Positions 1-12,710 are shown, counted from the stretch's first letter. The stretch is DNA of 64,000 nucleotides from Thuidium tamariscinum (GCA_947034885.2 OX344755.2:11348501-11412500); one strand, 5' to 3'. Program-made: numbers and translations. Notes: generated from the letters alone by a model not told the origin.

Positions 1-1383
1 TCAAATTGGCGTTTTCGAAATCGCAGTGAAGAAAAATTCACCGCAGTCAACTTTGAGAGCCTCTAGAAAGCTAAAAAATTGGTATTTTACCACGAAATTT
101 TTACCACAGCTTTATCTTGATGTTAATAATACATACACCAAATTTCAAGACCAAAAGTTTCACCATTAAAAAGTTATTCAAAATCTACTAACATGGGTAG
201 CTGTGGGAAATTTTTCATTGGTGGCAACTTTGACAGCCTTCCAAAGATTGAATTATTTTTTTTTTGCCATGAAATTTTTTTCATGAAAAAATATCTATGT
301 CTTTAATATTTATAAAAAATTTCAAGGTAAAAAAAAAAATTCTTAAGAAGATATTTGAAATCTCCCAATAGGTGTAGTTTTGAGAATTTTTTTGCAATTG
401 CCAACTTTGACACCCTCCCAAGGGCTGAAAAATTGGTTTCTTACCATGAATTTTTTTTGGTGAAGTCACCTCTATGTTGATATTATGTTCTCCAAATTTC
501 AAGTTCAAATGAATTACCAAAAAAAAGATATACAAAATCTCCCAACATGTGTAGTTGTGAGGAGGAGTTTTTGAGCCCTTAGTATAATGTTATTTTGTGG
601 AGCAAAGTTTGACATGAATGTAAAAACTCAACCTCACAACTACACATGTTGAGAGATTTTGAATATCTTTTTTTGGGTAAGTGTTTTGAACTTGAAATTT
701 GGAACATATATTATCAACATAAATTTCATATCATTAGAAAAATTTCATGTTAAATAGATAAATTTTCAGCCCTTAGAAGGGTGTCAAAGTTGGCAATATA
801 GAAAATTTTCTCACAACTACACATGTTGGGAGATTTTGTATATCTTTTTTTTGGTAATTCATTTGAACTTGAAATTTGGAGAACATAATATCAACATAGA
901 GGTGACTTCACCAAAAAAATTCATGGTAAGAAACCAATTTTTCAGCCCTTGGGAGGGTGTCAAAGTTGGCAATTGCAAAAAAATTCTCAAAACTACACCT
1001 ATTGGGAGATTTCAAATATCTTCTTAAGAATTTTTTTTTTTACCTTGAAATTTTTTATAAATATTAAAGACATAGATATTTTTTCATGAAAAAAATTTCA
1101 TGGCAAAAAAAAAATAATTCAATCTTTGGAAGGCTGTCAAAGTTGCCACCAATGAAAAATTTCCCACAGCTACCCATGTTAGTAGATTTTGAATAACTTT
1201 TTAATGGTGAAACTTTTGGCCTTGAAATTTGGTTTATGTATTATTAACATCAAGATAAAGCTGTGGTAAAAATTTCGTGGTAAAATACCAATTTTTTAGC
1301 TTTCTAGAGGCTCTCAAAGTTGACTGCGGTGAATTTTTCTTCACTGCGATTTCGAAAACGCCAATTTGATTGGGACCCTACTG
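1..1383. repeat. Giant foldback hairpin with pogo-like ends, built of tandem units
   Basis: The first ~590 bases are the near-exact reverse complement of ~780-1369, so the DNA is a hairpin of about 1.4 kb with a short central spacer. Each arm is itself made of diverged direct units of roughly 180-190 bp. Each unit carries a 'caactttgac(a/c)(g/c)cct' block, an A/T block, 'aaatttcaag' and a 'ctcccaacatgtgtag' block. I count three units in the left arm and four in the right half. The right end reads TTGGGACCCTACTG followed by TA; its reverse complement, CAGTAGGGTCCCAA, resembles termini of plant pogo/mariner-type elements, which duplicate TA. The left arm runs about 14 bases past the window edge. 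Short open frames on opposite strands in the two arms encode the same peptide only because of the palindrome and are not genes. Assignment to pogo is inference. Confidence 0.85.
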
Positions 1384-1724
1384 TACAGTAGGATCGATAA
1401 GTAATCCAATACACCGGAGAAGCCCAATTAGAAGGTGCAAGAATGATTTTGGTGTAAGGAGTATTACCCAAAACCAACCAAATAAGAAATCAATTGCTAT
1501 GGTAGTGGATCATACATGTAAGAATATCAAATGTACGATAGTAGTATATGCTATATTATCATTGGATGTCAAATAAATAAGCACCAAATGAATGAATTGT
1601 AAATTTGTAAAGTGTTAAAAATCAAATCAAGTTTTTATTTTACTCTAATCCATTATTATATTTATTTAGCGTTTGGCTAAGTTGGGTCATAAGGATTTTC
1701 TATTTCAGTTCTTATATACATATA
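1384..1724. other. Spacer with a second CAGTA terminus
   Basis: Directly after the TA at 1384-1385 the sequence reads CAGTAGGATCGATAAG, which looks like the start of another element of the same terminal type placed back to back with the hairpin. No gene is seen before the LTR element begins at 1725. Confidence 0.4.
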
Positions 1725-2022
1725 TGTCAGGATTCATGGAATCTGAGGTTCAATGCTCCATTCATAACGGTTGCAATACTTCCAATTAACAGTTTAATCT
1801 AACGATAAGAGACGTATTAACATGATGATCATTAATTGAGTTACAATTAAGCCCTTATAACATTAGACACAATCCATAGGTGAGAATCATTGAACATGGC
1901 TTGTATTCAAATAGAATGTCGCGTGAGAGACAAACCCTCTCCTCCGACTATTATGGAAGACGAAGACTAACCGTTCCAACCGTAAATATGCCCGGTTGTT
2001 AGGAACCGACTAGTTCATAACA
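1725..2022 (-). repeat. LTR of the chromovirus (downstream copy)
   Basis: 298 bp, beginning TGTCAGGATTCATGG and ending GTTCATAACA on the plus strand. It is flanked outside by ATATA and inside by the polypurine tract of the minus-strand element, so it is the 3' LTR in element orientation. Confidence 0.95.
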
Positions 2023-2033
2023 TTACCCCCCTT

Positions 2034-5000
2034 TTAATGTCCATGTCGAGGCGTGATTTCATGTGGACCCGGTGCCATTGGGTGCAACCTATGAAATTCT
2101 GCAATTGCGTCAGGGGCATTTTCCAAGTTCACCTTTGGTTCCCAAGAATCTTCTTCCGGTCCGAATCCTTCCCATGAGACTAGATATTGCAGCTTCTTCC
2201 ACCGTCCAAACACCCGTGAATCCAAAACTTTTCTAACCTCCCATTCAATATCTCCATCCGGAGTAACAATAGGTGGGGGTGGTATTTGGCGACGTCCTAG
2301 AATAGTGTCTTCACGATATTTTTCTAGAAGAGAGACGTGGAATGTATCATGGATACGTAGAGTCTTTGGTAGTTGCAATTTGTAAACTACATCCGAGAAT
2401 TTGGATATAACTTTGAAAGGACCTAGGAATTTAGCATCTAGTTTCTTACATGGGGTAGTTGTAGAAATATTTTCATGCCGTAGTAGCACCCTATCTCCAA
2501 TTTCAAATTTTGGTCCCAATACCACACCGCGGTCATAATTACGTTTAGCTTGTTCACCAGCAATGGTAATCATAGTTTTCAATTCTTCGTGAATTAGTTG
2601 TAGATGGCGCACTCGATCCTCCGCAGAAGGGACTGTGGATGTAGTGGGTGTCGAAAACGAGAATGACGGGTGATAACCATATGTTGCATAAAATGGGGAG
2701 AAACCAGTGGCCGAATGACATGCATTGTTATATGCAAACTCCGCCATTGGTAAAAGGCCGACCCAATCATCTTGTTGCTTTGTCGTGAACATTCTTAAGA
2801 ATTGTTCGAGAACTTGGTTTACTCTCTCAGTTTGGCCATCCGATTGGGGATGGAATGCGGTTGTTGGAGACGGGTGAATGCAAAGGAGTTTGCACAACCT
2901 TCTCATGAATTTAGAAACAAATACCGAGCCACGATCAGATATTACTTCTTGAGGAGTGCCATGATATTTCCAAACATTATTTAAATATAATGAAGCCGTA
3001 TCATAAGCATTAATTTTTTCATATGTCGGAATAAAATGGGCCAATTTAGTATTTTTGTCTACCACAACCATAATAGAGTCATAACCCTCACTCTTAGGTA
3101 ATTTTACAATAAAATCAGTGGAAATCTTTTTCCATGGTGCAGAACCTGCTGGAATGGGTTGCATTAACCCGTAGCGGCCATGGTGAGCGGGCTTTGATCG
3201 TTGACAAATATCACAGCCGTCCACATATCGGTGAACGTAGCGGCGTATAGTCGGCCAATAAAAACTCCGTGTAACCAATTCTAGAGTTTTAGCTCGCCCT
3301 TGATGTCCTGCGGCTGGCGCATCATGTCTTGATCGCAAAATTTGTCTTTGAATGTTGTCGTCGTTGGGAACGTATATTCTTCCTTCAAAATTGAGAAGCC
3401 CGTCCTTAAAAACATATCCTTGGAGCCGACGACGGATATCCATTGGTGTTTGATTTGGGTTTTTGCAAAATGCTAATATAGGTTCTAATATAGCGTCCTC
3501 AGTAATAGCTACTTTGATACGTTCGTGAAGGTGGTCATCAGTCCACACCGGTTCATCAAATTCTAGAGCGGCTAGTCGTAGGAGTGGTCGTTTTTCCTCT
3601 TGCATGTCGGGTGTGACGTCAATTCTTCTGGAAAGAATGTCAGCCCTTCCATTTAGAGAACCTGGGCGATGTTGAATTTCGAAATTAAAAGCTGATAAGA
3701 ATTCTGACCATCGGGCTTGGCGTCTATTCAACTGTTTTGTTGTGAGAAAATACTCTAGATTCTTGTGGTCAGAGATAACTAGTGTCATGTGTGGAGACCC
3801 CTCCAAATAAATTCTCTAGTCTTGAAATGCTAAAACAACACTTAATAATTCCTTGTCGTAAATATCATAGTTTTTCTCTGTGGAGGACATCTTGGAGCTC
3901 CTATAGGCACAGGGATGTAGGTATCCGTCTGGGCCATATTGCGACAAAATCCCCCCTGTAGCGACATCAGAAGCATCTGTTTCAACTACGAAGGGCTTTT
4001 CAAAATTGGGGTGAAGTAATACCGGAGCTTGAAGAAACCGGGAGCGAATCTTGATAAATGCCATATCTACTTCCGAAGTCCATTGAAATTTTTTATCTTT
4101 TTGTGTTAAAGTAGTGAGAGGCACTGCAATCTTTGAATAATCACATATAAATCGCCGGTAAAAATTGGCAAACCCCAAGAATGCTTGAATTTCTTTAACC
4201 GATTTAGGCACGGGCCATTCTTTAATTGTATTAACCTTGTCTTGACACATTTCAAGACCTTTTGAGGATACAATCATTCCTAAAAACTCCACTGATTGGC
4301 AGTGAAATTGACATTTAGACTCCTTTGCATAAAGGCCATGTTTTTGTAGTCTTTGTAGTACTTCCCGTACCACCTGTTGATGATCTTCTAAATTTTTGGA
4401 AAAAATAAGAATGTCATCTAAATAAATAACGACTGAAATATCTAATAAATCACTGAAGATACTTTGCATTAAGGATTGAAATTGGGCAGGTGCATTTGTT
4501 AAACCGAAGGGCATTACTAGATACTCAAATAAGCCATATCTAGTTTTAAAAGCCGTCTTGAACTCATGGCCTATAGCCATGCGAACACGATGATAGGCCT
4601 GTCGTATGTCCAATTTAGTAAAAATAGTAGCCCCGACCAAGCGATCCGTGAGCTCTGGTATAAGCGGCAATGGATAACGGTTTTTAATTGTTACCTGATT
4701 AAGGTTTCGATAGTCCACACAAACTCTAATAGAACCGTCCTTTTTCCGTGCAAATACGATAGGTGCAGAAACTAGGGATTTAGATCGTCGGATCCAGCCC
4801 TTCCCCAAATTCTCTTCCAAATACCTTCGAAGTTCTTCTAATTCCACTGGGGACATCGGTCGCAATCCAGTGTTCCGTGGTTCTTGTCCATCCTTGAAGT
4901 CGATCTTCATATCTGAGGTAGTATGATTGGGTAATTCGTTTGAAGCCTCCTCACTGAAGACCCCGCGTAAATCATGATATTCTGTTGGTAATGAGTCACT

Positions 5001-5950
5001 TGTAACCTGTGCGCACTCAGAGATTTCGATAGCATAAAGTTCCGCGTCTTTGGCAGACAGTCTGAAGGCTGCAGCTGACACAAAACTGTGTTGGGGTGCC
5101 TGCAACCCTGGTAACCCAGCAATCCTGATCGGCCGGGGTCGCCGCTGTTGAAGCCGTGGTCGACTAGGCCAGGTTCGGCCGCTGCTGGGCGCCGTTCCCG
5201 AAGTGCCGATCGGAGCAGGGACCCCCGGCGGCACCGAAGAGGCCTTGTCAGGCGGCTCGGCCGAGAGAGGCGGCCCTGTCCGGGGGGGGCAGCCCTACCC
5301 GAGAGCCTGAAATTGCCCATCGACCTGGCTCGACGACTCCACGGCGTCCTGTTGAAGCCCCTGCGATCCTTCCGCGTCGTTGGGCCTTGGAGATTTTATA
5401 CAATTGTCTTAGCAGTACGAGGAATCAAAATCCACCTGTCGTTTCGACCAATAAATTGTGGGGTCATGACGGTGAAGCCAAGGGGTGCCGAGAATAATTG
5501 GAAATCGACCTGTGTTGGTAACATCGGCTACCACTGTCTCCTCATGCTTTCCAACGACAAGTCGGATGGATGCCTCGTGAGTGATGAGACCTGATTGAAT
5601 AAGTCTCCTGTCAATCACTCGCACCTCTCGAGGAATTTGCTTCAATTGTAACCTGGCATGGCACTTGTGAACCAATTCGGGGTGAATAAAAACTCCGATA
5701 GCACCAGAGTCGATTAATGCATGAGCCCCCACCAAATTTACAGTAGCATCAAGGATCAGATGGGCCTCTTGGGTAATAGTAGCTCTCAAGTCAAGTGGAT
5801 GGGGTATCGCAGCTCTAGGTAGCAACCATGCTATGGCTCCAGCAGAGGAGGGACTTATAGGGAGTAAACCTGGCTCTTTGCACATTCGTTGTTTAATTAT
5901 CGATGCAGCTCCACTTTGGAGGGTGCCCGGGTACTGAATTAATTCGTTCA
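2034..5950 (-). CDS. Chromovirus pol region: protease, RT, RNase H, integrase, chromodomain
   Basis: Fossil element part, described by domain only. Going 3' to 5' along the plus strand: an aspartic protease with the core HALIDSGAIG; a reverse transcriptase with VCVDYRNLN, a VMPFGL block and the catalytic YLDDILIF; an RNase H with VVETDASD; an integrase with an N-terminal HHCC zinc-binding region ending GCDICQRSKP and a DDE core including FHPQSDGQTERVNQ; and a chromodomain near the end (YLVSWEGFGPEEDSWEP). These enzymes copy the element RNA into DNA and insert it. Chromodomains of this lineage are known to steer integration to particular chromatin. Confidence 0.93.
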
Positions 5951-7045
5951 GTCCCGGGCTACTCCTTTTCCCGATGATGCATTCTCGGTAATTTCCGTAG
6001 CTGCAATGGATATTGACTTCGAAGGATTTGTTGGACACTTAGATCGGATGTGGCCCATCTCCCCACAACCCCAGCAACGTCCTTGTCTTTGATACTCCAA
6101 CCTTTCTGCTGCGGTCTTGGCTAGGGCAGTGGACACTCGTACAGCTCCAAGCTCCATCGGTGTCGGTCTTGAGCTCCCTGTGTTTGGTTGGGACCGTGCC
6201 ACCACATCTCGATAATTAGAGCTAACAGGCTTGGTAAAACCGATATCTGATGGGAATTTTCGATTATTGCGATGATTCCATAATCTTTCATCAATGCGAG
6301 ACGCCATCACCATCCACTCATGAAGCCGTTGTGGTTGAGCTTCCGCCGTTGCCACTGAATCTAATACCTCGTCCTTGAGTCCTCCACGAAACCGTGCAAC
6401 TAAACTGGACTCATTCCAATCGAGTTGGGCTACATATTCATTGAAGGTCGAAATATAAGCTGCCACGGAGCCGGTTTGCTTAAGCCTCATTATACGATCT
6501 TCTGCATTACTGCGGCGATCAATGTCACCATAGACGGCAATAACTGCCTCTCTGAAAGCGGAATAATCCACCAATAATGCATGTTCGCGATTTTCATCGA
6601 GCGCTTGAAGGAGAGGCATGGCCCAATTCTGAGCAGCCCCGGTCATGTATGAAAGGGCATAGGCTACCTTGTCTGCATCCGAATTATAGGTGTGGGGCTT
6701 ACCTCGAAATACTAAGCGCAATTGCGCAAACCATCGATATACTTCGTTGCCCTTTTTTCCAGAGAATCTTTCCGGGTCAGCCACCTTGGACTCTCGAATG
6801 CGTCCATCAAATTCTCTGTGCCTTTCCATTCCATTGTAGATTTGATCGCAGCCCTTACTGGAGACGGAAGGGGAAGCTGGCCGGGGAACCGTTGTTGCCC
6901 GATCCGAGATCTGTTGAACTAGGTGGGGGAGAGCGGCTTGAAACACGTTTTGGATTTGCTGTTGAATGAAGCTGGCCAGTTCGGACCCCAACCCATCAGC
7001 CAGCGAGAGACCAGCGGACCTCTCTCCCGGATTATTTGGCTCCAT
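5950..7045 (-). CDS. Chromovirus gag region
   Basis: Fossil element part. It encodes a capsid-type Gag of about 350 residues. The central part resembles retrotransposon gag (W.. L..Y..GAAQNW... F..A and SVAAYISTFNEYVAQL), followed by one CCHC zinc knuckle, CWGCGEMGHIRSKC, the usual nucleic-acid binding motif of this group. It lies directly downstream of the leader in element orientation. Confidence 0.92.
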
Positions 7046-7479
7046 GACTTTCGTTCAAGGCCACACCAGGGATTCCACTCCCCTCATCCCTTCCGACCAC
7101 TCACATTCCCCAAATCGGCCCTGCATCACCAGCCTTCCCGCAATCCCCAGCCTGTGGCCCTAATTCTCAGGGATTTGAACTCGGAATCACCCTCCAGCAA
7201 TCCTGTCCTCCCGCCGGGACCATCGGAACCAGGTTCGGTGGCCTACCAGCTTCCTGACAAGCTTCCTGACGCGCTTCAGACCGCTGGTTGAGCGGAATTT
7301 GGGACGATCGGTCTCCGTTCGCAGCGGGACATCAGGAGCCTGTCCGCTTCCAAGAAAGCATCGGGAACTCAAAATCCACTCAAAAATCCAGTTCGTGAAT
7401 TAACGTCAACCCTATGGCTGCAACCAAAACCCGTCTCATTCCTTTTCCGGAGCAAAGACAGATTCCGCACGCGACATTA
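7046..7479 (-). other. Chromovirus leader between 5' LTR and gag
   Basis: About 430 bp, relatively GC-rich, between the 5' LTR (element orientation) and the gag start. It should hold the primer-binding site next to the LTR. I could not match the bases there to a tRNA 3' end with confidence. Confidence 0.6.
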
Positions 7480-7777
7480 TGTCAGGATTCATGGAATCTG
7501 AGGTTCAATGCTCCATTCATAACGGTTGCAATACTTCCAATTAACAGTTTAATCTAACGATAAGAGACGTATTAACATGATGATCATTAATTGAGTTACA
7601 ATTAAGCCCTTATAACATTAGACACAATCCATAGGTGAGAATCATTGAACATGGCTTGTATTCAAATAGAATGTCGCGTGAGAGACAAACCCTCTCCTCC
7701 GACTATTATGGAAGACGAAGACTAACCGTTCCAACCGTAAATATGCCCGGTTGTTAGGAACCGACTAGTTCATAACA
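7480..7777 (-). repeat. LTR of the chromovirus (upstream copy)
   Basis: 298 bp, same termini as the copy at 1725-2022 and apparently the same sequence throughout. It is followed by the ATATA target duplication. In element orientation this is the 5' LTR, which carries the promoter. Confidence 0.95.
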
Positions 7778-9520
7778 ATATAATTATATAGACAATATAC
7801 GTCTACTCAATGTTGGCAATCCACGAGATTTCTTAGTGCTACAACAAGTGTGGACTAATAACAATTTGTTTTGGATATATCTGCTTAACATCCTCAACAT
7901 TAAGGAAGAAATAATTAATTTTTCTTGAAATAACCCTAAATGGAATATATTGGTCCACTTCATGAATGTGGAATTTATAATTCATGAAATTGATCCAAAA
8001 CAGTATCCATTTTGTAATTATGACAAGAGATGGCTTTTACCTTTTAAGTATAAATAGTACATTAACTTCAAGTCAAATAGATCAATTCACCAAGCGTATA
8101 ACATTGCTATTTTCCAAATGCTCCCCATTTTATACATCTCAAATATAGATGATGATGCAATTGTTGAAATTCAACATGTTATCCATACTATGGTCAACAA
8201 TGGGTCTAAGGTAGTATGCTCTAAAAAGGACCAACTAAGGATTGGCATGTCTTTTCATAGGCTTTTGTAAACCATAAGATTTTTTGGTTATTTTTAAGAG
8301 AAATATAAATGAATGCTACATTTAATACAAGCAATTTTTTAATTTTTTAAACAATATTGAATTAGTTATGATTTTCCAAAGTTTTTAGTCCTAGGCACCT
8401 ATTTATGAGAACAAGTTTAGCAAAATTAGCACACATGCAATCTATAAGGAAAGATGGGGAAACTAAGATCAACCATAGGAACTTGCATTAAGTAACAAGA
8501 AAGGTTCCTTAAAGCAACTATACTTATATCCAATCAATTTTGAGACTTTACATTCTCCAAATAAAATAGTTGGAATGCCATCTTCTTATTTAATTACATA
8601 AATGCCTACTTACCATTGCATTTAAAAATGAACCCAACCACATGCTTTAACCATTCTCATTTAAACCTTAAAGTGATCTTTGACACCTTAAATTGCTTTC
8701 ACTTTATCTTTAGCCTATTAAAGTCTCTCACATATCCATTTTAAGACAACTTGAGGTTCATTTCATATATATAGGGTCCATTTGAAGACAATGATAGCTT
8801 AAATAGTATACTACTATAAGAACGAACATTTAATTAAAAACACTTACAATTTCTTGAACATGAGACCTTTTTTGTAGTCAAGATCAATCTGCACCATATT
8901 AGAGACTCTCTGTCAGTCTCTCTTTACTTCACTTCATTTTTAGAAAGATTTATGAATTCATCTTCTTCTTCTTTCACTTATATACAAATTGCATCACTTG
9001 ACGTTAGGGTTAGACTACCTTAATTTGTATACTACTTTATAGCCATGTGAAGTTTCATCATTAAAATCTTTGCTTATGGGTTTGGTAATATATAACTTTT
9101 CCTTTTATCTTCCATATAATTTAATTTCCATCCTCTTTCATTTTGTCATACATACATATTTAAATCAATCTTTTAATTTCCTATGATATTTCATCCATTT
9201 TTTAAATGGTTGGCAAGTGTTTTTTGTACGTTGATTTGAAAGCACAAAACCTTGTAAATAGGTGTATCTTACATGTTTCAATTGCTAAGTCCACATTCTT
9301 ACTTTGATTGGATGTCTATATGAATTTCAAATTCTAAATTAGACTAATCATATAGGTAATTCCACCCACCCTCCCACAATGGGAATGGACTTTATTATGC
9401 ATTTTCATTACTAAGGTTAAGTATTTGCTTCACAACTATCCCATTAATGTGTCTCTCTTGGTTTCTTCCCTCCATTTTAGTAACTTGTTAGTAGCTTTGT
9501 CTTCCCACATTTCACCTATC
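7778..9520. other. AT-rich intergenic stretch
   Basis: No gene or clear element recognised. Short frames only, strongly AT-rich, with pyrimidine-rich patches. Confidence 0.6.
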
Positions 9521-9798
9521 CACTATAAGAAACCCCTGTCTTTGGTAACGAGCCCTAATTTTGTATGACGGATTTTAGGTGATGTCAATGTTGACAACCC
9601 CAAAATTTTATGTCAACAAAAATGTTCAATGTAACATCAATGTTGATAGTCCAATGTTTTTATGTTAACATTGATGTTACATTAGACATTTGTGTTGATA
9701 TAAAAAAATTTGGGTTGTCAACATCGACATTACCTAAAATCTTTCATAAAAAATTAGAACTTGTCATCCAGAACAGTAGTTTATTATATCTTAGTATG
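9521..9798. repeat. Degenerate hairpin MITE, CACTA-like start
   Basis: Starts CACTATAAGAAACCCCTGT and folds back on itself. 'ggattttaggtgatgtcaat' on the left pairs with 'gacattacctaaaatc' on the right, and around the centre 'aatgtaacatcaatgttgat' pairs with 'acattgatgttacattagac'. The right terminus is eroded (…atcttagtatg). It resembles the better-kept CACTACAAG hairpins at 33.9, 39.4 and 48.9 kb. No coding capacity. Confidence 0.65.
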
Positions 9799-9839
9799 CG
9801 GGTTCACTTTACATGGGAATTGTATTGATTTCTATGTGA

Positions 9840-12710
9840 CTTTTTCAACTTCAAGCTTTTAATTGGACCACGGTAATGGCAAAGGTCTTGTAAGTGTGAA
9901 TTTTTTGTATGTTTGGGAATGTTTATTTCTTATTGCTTTTGCTTAATTCACTCCTTTGATTTGTGACCCTTATTGTTCCTTTCCTTTTTGGAATTTTAGA
10001 ATCTATGATAATATAGAGAACAATTTGCTTTTAGCTAAAGACACCTCATGCATCTTCACTAACATGACATTGATTTGTTTTGTGTTTTTGGATGGGCACA
10101 AGTGAAGCTAAGCCTTCAGATCTTTGACTCCCAAGTTTGTAGATTTCATTGAGCAAAAATTTCAAGTATATGGACATCTTTTCCTTCCTTTATAATACTT
10201 TGGTATATGGATGTTTTTGTTTTAGTATATGACTCTTCTTTCTTCAAGAAAGTGACCTATTTAAAACTATACTTATACTACTTGTATTGCATGAATTGAG
10301 TTTTCTTTTGGGATGGTTTACTTTATGGCCACGATACTTGATTTGCTTCAAATTAAGTTGTGATATAATGGAGCTTTGGTATGGGATGTTTCAATTTTAG
10401 TCCTTTTTCTTCTTCAACAATTATGTAGTATATGATTTGTATGATTTTCATCCCTAGTTTAAATATTTTCATATGAAGTAGCTTTAAGTAGACCTTTTTG
10501 TTTATATTTATGCCATGATGCACAATTTTTTCATAAATATTGAGATCTCACCAAGAAGTATGTTATTGTCCAATTCAATTTAATTTAGTACACTTTCCTT
10601 TGTTAAAAGTTTAGTATCCTCTAAATTTATATTTAAATTTAAATGAGGTTTGCTTTCCTACATACCATGGATTTGCATTTGTATCTACCTAAATATAATC
10701 CCATTTTTTTAACCTCTCGAATTTGGATAGGACTTGTTTAATTTCCATGTCCCAATTTTTACTAATTGATTAAACCATCATCAAGTCTTCAATTTGAGTT
10801 GAATAAGGCATGAATGGTATTATAAAGACCACCCACCCACTATGAGTGACACCTTATGTTAATTTCTTTCCAATCATGAACTATGGGCAATGATGCTAGT
10901 ATATGAGCATAGAAGTGTGAGCCTATGAGCCATGAGCCTAAATATAAGTAAGTATTCTACACTTATTGAAGGTGTTTATAACATAAACACCTATAATATA
11001 GGTGTTTAAAACATAAATACATTATAACCATTGAGGTGTCTATAATATAGACAGTTATTATAGGTGTATAGAATTCTAGGCTCATAGGCTCATACTTTCT
11101 ATACTCACATACTAGCAACTGTGAACTATGGGTAGTTATTACCTATTTATTTCATTAAGCACTTAACTTAGTTTCTTCCCTCCCATAATTTGAATTCACA
11201 TTAGTCTTCCATTTCCTATTTTACACCTCTTTGGTTGTCATTGTGGTGGTTCATTGTAGTTTGAGCTTTAAGGATAGTTTGTGTACAATTCTTGGACAAC
11301 TCTTGGGCTTCTGCAGCAAAGGTCCTTGGTTTTATGGATTGTTTGGGATTTTGTTGTTGTCTTGTTTATTTTCAATACCTTGTGACTTGTATGACTTTCA
11401 TTTTGTGATTTGTTGAATTTGTGACATAGATAGCAATTGGCTTTTAGTTGAAGACACCTCGTGCATCTTCAATGATACTACATTGGGTTGTATTTGCATT
11501 TGGAATGGGCACAAGTAAAACAAGGAATTCGTGAAACAATTTACTTTAAAGCACATGGATTCCTATTTGGATTCTTCTTTTTACTATGCTTAAAATTTTG
11601 AATAGACATGGATGGGATGGTTGTGCTTGTGATTCTTATGTACATATATTTTGCAATCTCAATAGATCCAATATATTTCTTTTGTATCTTTTTTTATACT
11701 CTCTTAAGCCTATGATGTGATATGATGGTCAATTTCTATGTTTTGGACAATATTATAAAGCATCAATTGGAAATAAGTTAAAGTTTGACAAGAGTGTACT
11801 CTTATTTTGGAGGTGTTTTTTTCTTAGTCTTTTTTTTGGTTGTAGGATATTCAATTTATTAGAAAAATCCCTAATTTGTTTACCTATAGCCATGTAAAGT
11901 ATGATTTTTTGTCTTCTATTATTAGTTACCACATATATTTGGTGATTACTATTTAAATTCCTAATTTTAGATCTTACCTTTAAGTAGTATATAAATGCAC
12001 TTTTTATTTTTATTTTGATCTTTGAGGAAATTTCTATTTTCCTTTGATTAATTAATTTGCTTTAGGGCATTTTGTGTACATATTTGTTATCTTCTACACA
12101 TTAAATGTTAATTTAGCCAGCCTATAAATCATTGTATTATCTAATATATCCTTTGTATTTGTATCTCTTGTCATCTATCATAGTGGTGGGACTACATAAT
12201 TCATAGAGATTACAAATTTCAAAATTTCAATGGGATGGCATGTTCATATATACCACCTAAACACTTTGAGTGGTTATTAGATTAAATTAATTTCATAATC
12301 ATCGATGGTTTCTTGGCGATAACCACCCCTTGAATGTCTTCTCAGTGGCTTTTCCTCCAAACTTATGGACATACAAAAAATTTCTTCCTTGCCACTTTCA
12401 CATCTTGTATTGTAGCAATTCATTTTGTCTTAATGTGGTGAAGATTTTAGTGTAACTTTTGAACTTCCAAAATTTGTGGTCAATAGGAATGGCAAAGGTC
12501 TAGCAATTTGGATTAGATTTGTGATCAATTGAATTTCTTACATAAATAGCAATTGGCTACAACTGAAGACACTTGTTACAACTTCACTAACATATCATTG
12601 GCTTGTTGTGTGTATTAGGACAAGTAGAGGTGAAGCTAAGCCTTTGATATGGATTTTCCAAATTTGTTACATTGATATTTTCAAAGAACCTTCTTGCCTT
12701 CCTATTCAAA
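9840..12710 (+). repeat. Three diverged copies of an old ~1.1-1.4 kb repeat
   Basis: The block 'gaagacacctc(g/a)tgcatcttca' followed by 'ttggatgggcacaagtgaagctaagcc' (as variants) occurs near 10035, 11451 and 12560 in the same order and orientation, preceded each time by 'aatggcaaaggtc' or similar text. Spacings of about 1.4 and 1.1 kb suggest an ancient tandem triplication or repeated insertion of one element. A fourth piece lies near 55275. No protein of note is encoded; the longest frames are about 60 aa. Confidence 0.55.

Larger units (their letters stand above)
1725..7777 (-). mobile_element. Ty3/Gypsy chromovirus LTR retrotransposon, young
   Basis: A complete-looking LTR retrotransposon read on the minus strand. 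It has two 298-bp LTRs of the TG...CA type and a 5-bp target duplication ATATA on both sides (1720-1724 and 7778-7782). A purine tract (AAAAGGGGGG on the minus strand) lies directly next to the downstream LTR. Domain order is gag with a zinc knuckle, aspartic protease, reverse transcriptase, RNase H, integrase, chromodomain. Integrase after RT/RNase H defines Ty3/Gypsy (Metaviridae), and a C-terminal chromodomain places it among the chromoviruses. The LTRs appear identical by eye, so insertion is very recent. Coding frames are long, with an estimated two or three breaks or frame changes. I treat it as a fossil copy that looks nearly whole. Confidence 0.95.

Noticed and set aside
281-1027. Two frames on opposite strands encoding the same start (MYIFFLVIHLNLKFGEHNIN)
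   Set aside because: They are mirror images created by the palindrome; composition is plain AT-rich repeat with no domain.
4907-5594. Arg/Pro-rich frames of 137 and 148 aa
   Set aside because: Shadow frames within the retroelement coding region.
7160-7200. tRNA T-arm-like string in the retroelement leader
   Set aside because: No acceptor stem or anticodon arm can be formed around it.
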